From: Salisaeta longa DSM 21114
GTDB taxonomy: Bacteria > Bacteroidota > Rhodothermia > Rhodothermales > Salinibacteraceae
DNA: 64,000 nucleotides
Assembly (NCBI RefSeq): GCF_000419585.1
Contig: NZ_ATTH01000001.1
Span: forward strand, 766,005 to 830,004
Direction: 5' to 3'
The notes under the pieces are model-generated. The model ran no database searches. It had not been told where the DNA came from and worked only from the letters and a program-made list of their open reading frames with translations. This document shows positions 61,764 through 64,000 of this stretch, one piece after another (within the stretch, counting starts at the first letter, position 1; the number at the start of each line of letters is the position of its first letter). The position numbers were made by a program, and so were the translations under genes.

Positions 61764-63647
61764 ATGGCATTTCCATATTCGCATCGTTTGTACGCGCTCG
61801 TTGCTGCGGCGTTTGGCGGACTCGTGGCGGGTGCGCACGCCCCCGCGGCGTGGCCCGTCATGGTAGGCAGCGGACTTGCCCTCGGCGGCCTCATGGCTTA
61901 CGCGTGGCACCGCGATCTCGTAGACGGCCGCGCGGTGCTCGTCCTGGCCATCGCCGCACGGCTGGCCGCGTTTACGCTCCCGCCGGTGCTGTCCGACGAT
62001 ATGTATCGCTACCTGTGGGACGGCCGGTTGCTGTGGGAAGGCATCAACCCGTACCGCTTCCGTCCCTCCGACCCGGCGCTCGCGGCTTTTCGGGACGGCT
62101 TCCTCTACGAACGCCTCAACTCCGCCTCCTACTTCAGCGTCTATCCGCCCCTCTCGCAACTCGTGTTTGCCGTGGGCGGCGTATGGTACGACCTCCATCC
62201 CCTCGCGGGCTACTACGCCATCAAGGCCCTCGTTGCCGGTGCCGAGATGGGCGGCCTCTTGGTCCTTCGCCGCATGGTTACTGCCCGTGCGTTCATGCTC
62301 TATGCCTGGCATCCGCTGGCCGTTTTGGAAATTGCGGGGCAGGGCCACACCGAGGGACTGGCCGTTGCGGCGCTGGTGCTCACCGTGTGGTACGCGCGCG
62401 CCCGTCGCCCCCGCCTCGCCTCCGTAGCGCTTGCAGCCGCGGCGCTTGTCAAGCTCACGCCGGTGCTGGGGGCGCCGCTGTTGGCCTGGCGGTTTGGGTG
62501 GAAGGGCGTGTGGCCGGGGCTCGGGCTCGCGGGGGCGGCCCTCGTGCCGTTTTGGGCGCCGTATGCCGCCCCGCACGTCCTGGAGTCGCTGCGGCTGTAC
62601 GTGCAGCTGTTCGAGTTCAACGGCGGCCTCTACAGCGGCCTCAAGCAGGGCCTCTGGATGCTTACCGGCACGGATTGGAGCAAGGTCCTGGGGCCGCTCA
62701 TGGGCGGGACGTTTGGCGTAGCGCTCATCGGCTGGTACGTATGGGATTATCACCGCCGGCCCGCGCTTGGGTGGACCCTCTACGGCATCCTGGGAACGTT
62801 TTTGGCGCTGAGCACCACCGTGCATCCGTGGTATCTGCTGTTCGTCCTGCCGCTAGCGGTTGTCGTGGGGCGCGCGCCCTGGGCGTGGACGTGGCTGGGC
62901 CTGTGCAGCCTGGGCACGTACCTGTTCTACACCACCGGCTGGTACGTGCCGTGGGTGGTGGCCGGCTGGGGCGGCTGGGTCGTTCTGTTGGTGCGTGCCC
63001 ACGGTGGCGATGCCCTGCAGGCCCTCCAGCGGCGGCGGGCGGCCCGCAAAGCCGCACGTGTCGCAGCCCTTACGGATGATGAGACCCTGCGCGACGCGCG
63101 CGTCCTGGATTGTGGGGCGGCCGAGGGCTACGTCGGGCAAGCCCTGCTGCCGTACGGCCCCACTGCGGTGCAGCTCGTGGATGTCGCGGATATGAACCAG
63201 ACGGCCCTGCCGCACACCGTGTACGATGGGCACACGCTGCCGTATGCCGATGATGCGTTTGACGTGACGGTGCTCTACTTTGTGCTGCATCACTGCGCGG
63301 CCCCCGAGCGGGTGCTGACCGAAGCGCTGCGCGTGAGCCGCGGGCCGGTCGTAATTGTGGAGTCAACGTACACCACCGCGTGGCAGCGGCGCTTGTTGCG
63401 TGTGCTCGACGTATGGGCCAACCGGCTGCGCGGCGGCGCTGTGATGCAGGCGCAGGAGCTGCATCTGGCGTTTCGATCGCCCGAGGGCTGGGCGTCAGCG
63501 ATTCGCCGGTGCGGCGGCCGCGTGACAACGCGCGTCTCCTGGGGCCCGTGGTGGCACCATCAGGTGGGATTCGTGGTGGAGGCCGCGTCCTCTTCGCGGA
63601 GGGCAAGCACTGCTGCGGGCGTTGCCTCTTCGGCGTCTAGGGTGTGA
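61764..63647 (+). CDS. GT-C glycosyltransferase fused to a class I methyltransferase
   Basis: 627 residues from ATG 61764. The first 440 residues have about 11 membrane helices with the GT-C loop SDDMYRYLWDGRLLWEGINP (D78, D79), as in GT87/MptA-type polyprenol-mannose mannosyltransferases; SVYPPLSQLVFAVGG and YAWHPLAVLEIAGQGHTEGL are further family blocks. From about 449 a soluble class I SAM domain follows: RVLDCGAAEGYVGQAL, VQLVDVADMNQTALPHTVYD, LPYADDAFDVTVLYFVLHH, EALRVSRGPVVIVES. Motif I is GAAEG rather than GCGTG. A single protein would add a sugar and methylate a product. The last 88 bp overlap the convergent miaA end. A frameshift fusion is not suggested. Confidence 0.85.
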   Translation: MAFPYSHRLYALVAAAFGGLVAGAHAPAAWPVMVGSGLALGGLMAYAWHRDLVDGRAVLVLAIAARLAAFTLPPVLSDDMYRYLWDGRLLWEGINPYRFRPSDPALAAFRDGFLYERLNSASYFSVYPPLSQLVFAVGGVWYDLHPLAGYYAIKALVAGAEMGGLLVLRRMVTARAFMLYAWHPLAVLEIAGQGHTEGLAVAALVLTVWYARARRPRLASVALAAAALVKLTPVLGAPLLAWRFGWKGVWPGLGLAGAALVPFWAPYAAPHVLESLRLYVQLFEFNGGLYSGLKQGLWMLTGTDWSKVLGPLMGGTFGVALIGWYVWDYHRRPALGWTLYGILGTFLALSTTVHPWYLLFVLPLAVVVGRAPWAWTWLGLCSLGTYLFYTTGWYVPWVVAGWGGWVVLLVRAHGGDALQALQRRRAARKAARVAALTDDETLRDARVLDCGAAEGYVGQALLPYGPTAVQLVDVADMNQTALPHTVYDGHTLPYADDAFDVTVLYFVLHHCAAPERVLTEALRVSRGPVVIVESTYTTAWQRRLLRVLDVWANRLRGGAVMQAQELHLAFRSPEGWASAIRRCGGRVTTRVSWGPWWHHQVGFVVEAASSSRRASTAAGVASSASRV

Positions 63648-64000
63648 TAGTCGTCATAGCGCCGAAACCACGTGAGCTGCCGCTTGGCGTAGCGCCGCGT
63701 GTTGCGCTTCACGCGGCGTATCATCTCCTCGCGCGACATCTCGCCACGCAGGTGCTGGATGGGCTCGCGGTAGCCGATGGTGCTCAGCGGCGGTTCGTCG
63801 AGGCGCGCGCCGCGGTCCATCACCGCTTGCACCTCGTCCAAAAGCCCTGCGTCGAGCATAGCGTCCACGCGGGCATTGATGCGGTCGTACAGCGCAGGCC
63901 GCGGGCGATGGAGCACCGCCGTGACGTACCGGAACGGCGGCTCCGGCTGATTGGCGTAGTAGTACGACAGCGGCTTGCCCGTGCCGTGGTACACCTCCAG
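63560..64000 (-). CDS. miaA: tRNA dimethylallyltransferase (C-terminal part)
   Basis: The 5' end lies past base 64000. The visible C-terminus reads LEVYHGTGKPLSYYYANQPE, DRINARVDAMLDAGLLDEVQAV, LSTIGYREPIQHLRGEMSRE, EEMIRRVKRNTRRYAKRQLTWFRR, the MiaA swinging and C-terminal helices with the RYAKRQxTWFR signature. The enzyme adds dimethylallyl to A37 of UNN-reading tRNAs. The last 88 bp overlap the end of the fusion gene in a tail-to-tail fashion, so the tail DAEEATPAAVLALREEDAAS may be freely evolving. Confidence 0.92.
   Translation of the reverse strand: MEVYHGTGKPLSYYYANQPEPPFRYVTAVLHRPRPALYDRINARVDAMLDAGLLDEVQAVMDRGARLDEPPLSTIGYREPIQHLRGEMSREEMIRRVKRNTRRYAKRQLTWFRRYDDYHTLDAEEATPAAVLALREEDAASTTNPT

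Overview
The window looks like a chromosomal segment of a member of the Rhodothermota (the Salinibacter / Salisaeta / Longimonas side of the former Bacteroidetes order II). Pointers are the high G+C content, an Oar-like TonB-dependent receptor with a carboxypeptidase-regulatory-like N-terminus, a fused alpha/beta E1 2-oxoacid dehydrogenase, an EF-G2-type paralog, a CruF-CrtB carotenoid cluster, a split methylmalonyl-CoA mutase and several candidate promoters of the Bacteroidetes type (TTG, spacer, TAnnTTTG). The phylum call is an inference from gene content; no 16S rRNA is present.

Layout: 1-1.5 kb, end of a cell-surface locus (sulfotransferase, GT4 glycosyltransferase). 1.7-8.8 kb, secreted alpha/beta hydrolase, EF-G2, E1 fusion, WbqC-Dcd pair. 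8.9-12.1 kb, carotenoid operon (CruF, CrtB, CruD-like acyltransferase) plus a periplasmic TPR-like protein. 12.1-17.6 kb, RuvB, a nest of dispersed repeats, sigma-54, a TolC-family protein, a fasciclin-domain protein. 17.6-21.8 kb, a decayed integron: an integrase remnant, a candidate cassette promoter, three well-formed attC sites and a fourth decayed boundary, carrying a HEPN/Abi-like gene, a PD-(D/E)XK nuclease, a MazF-type toxin-antitoxin pair and wreckage of further toxin-antitoxin genes. 21.9-26.8 kb, BioY, SDR, orphan FtsX-type permease, GT2. 26.9-28 kb, a second toxin-antitoxin pair whose PIN toxin is broken by an in-frame TAG. 28.3-34.8 kb, tandem Usp, NadB, lipoprotein serine hydrolase, malate dehydrogenase, RES-Xre toxin-antitoxin. 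35-39.8 kb, methylmalonyl-CoA mutase (two subunits) and a SpoU methyltransferase. 39.8-44.1 kb, LEA2 lipoprotein, ferredoxin/flavodoxin reductase, YigZ, and BtaA-BtaB betaine-lipid synthesis. 44.2-54.2 kb, a MITE-like element, Oar-like receptor, photolyase, RND efflux pump. 54.3-64 kb, tRNA-Pro(GGG), RodZ-like protein, LigA, a second MITE copy, PgpH-like phosphodiesterase, GntR regulator, a GT-C/methyltransferase fusion, and the C-terminal part of MiaA.

Three themes tie the region together. Envelope biology: carotenoid acyl-glycoside, betaine lipid, surface glycosylation, efflux. Central metabolism: 2-oxoacid dehydrogenase, methylmalonyl-CoA mutase, malate dehydrogenase, aspartate oxidase. 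Genome plasticity: the integron, a TA-flanked MITE that sits exactly on two stop codons while preserving them, a second dispersed repeat family (GTCATTGCGAGG...GGCAATCTCC), and three or four toxin-antitoxin loci, two of them decaying. Shine-Dalgarno sequences are weak or absent before many starts, so several start choices rest on signal peptides, overlaps and spacing.
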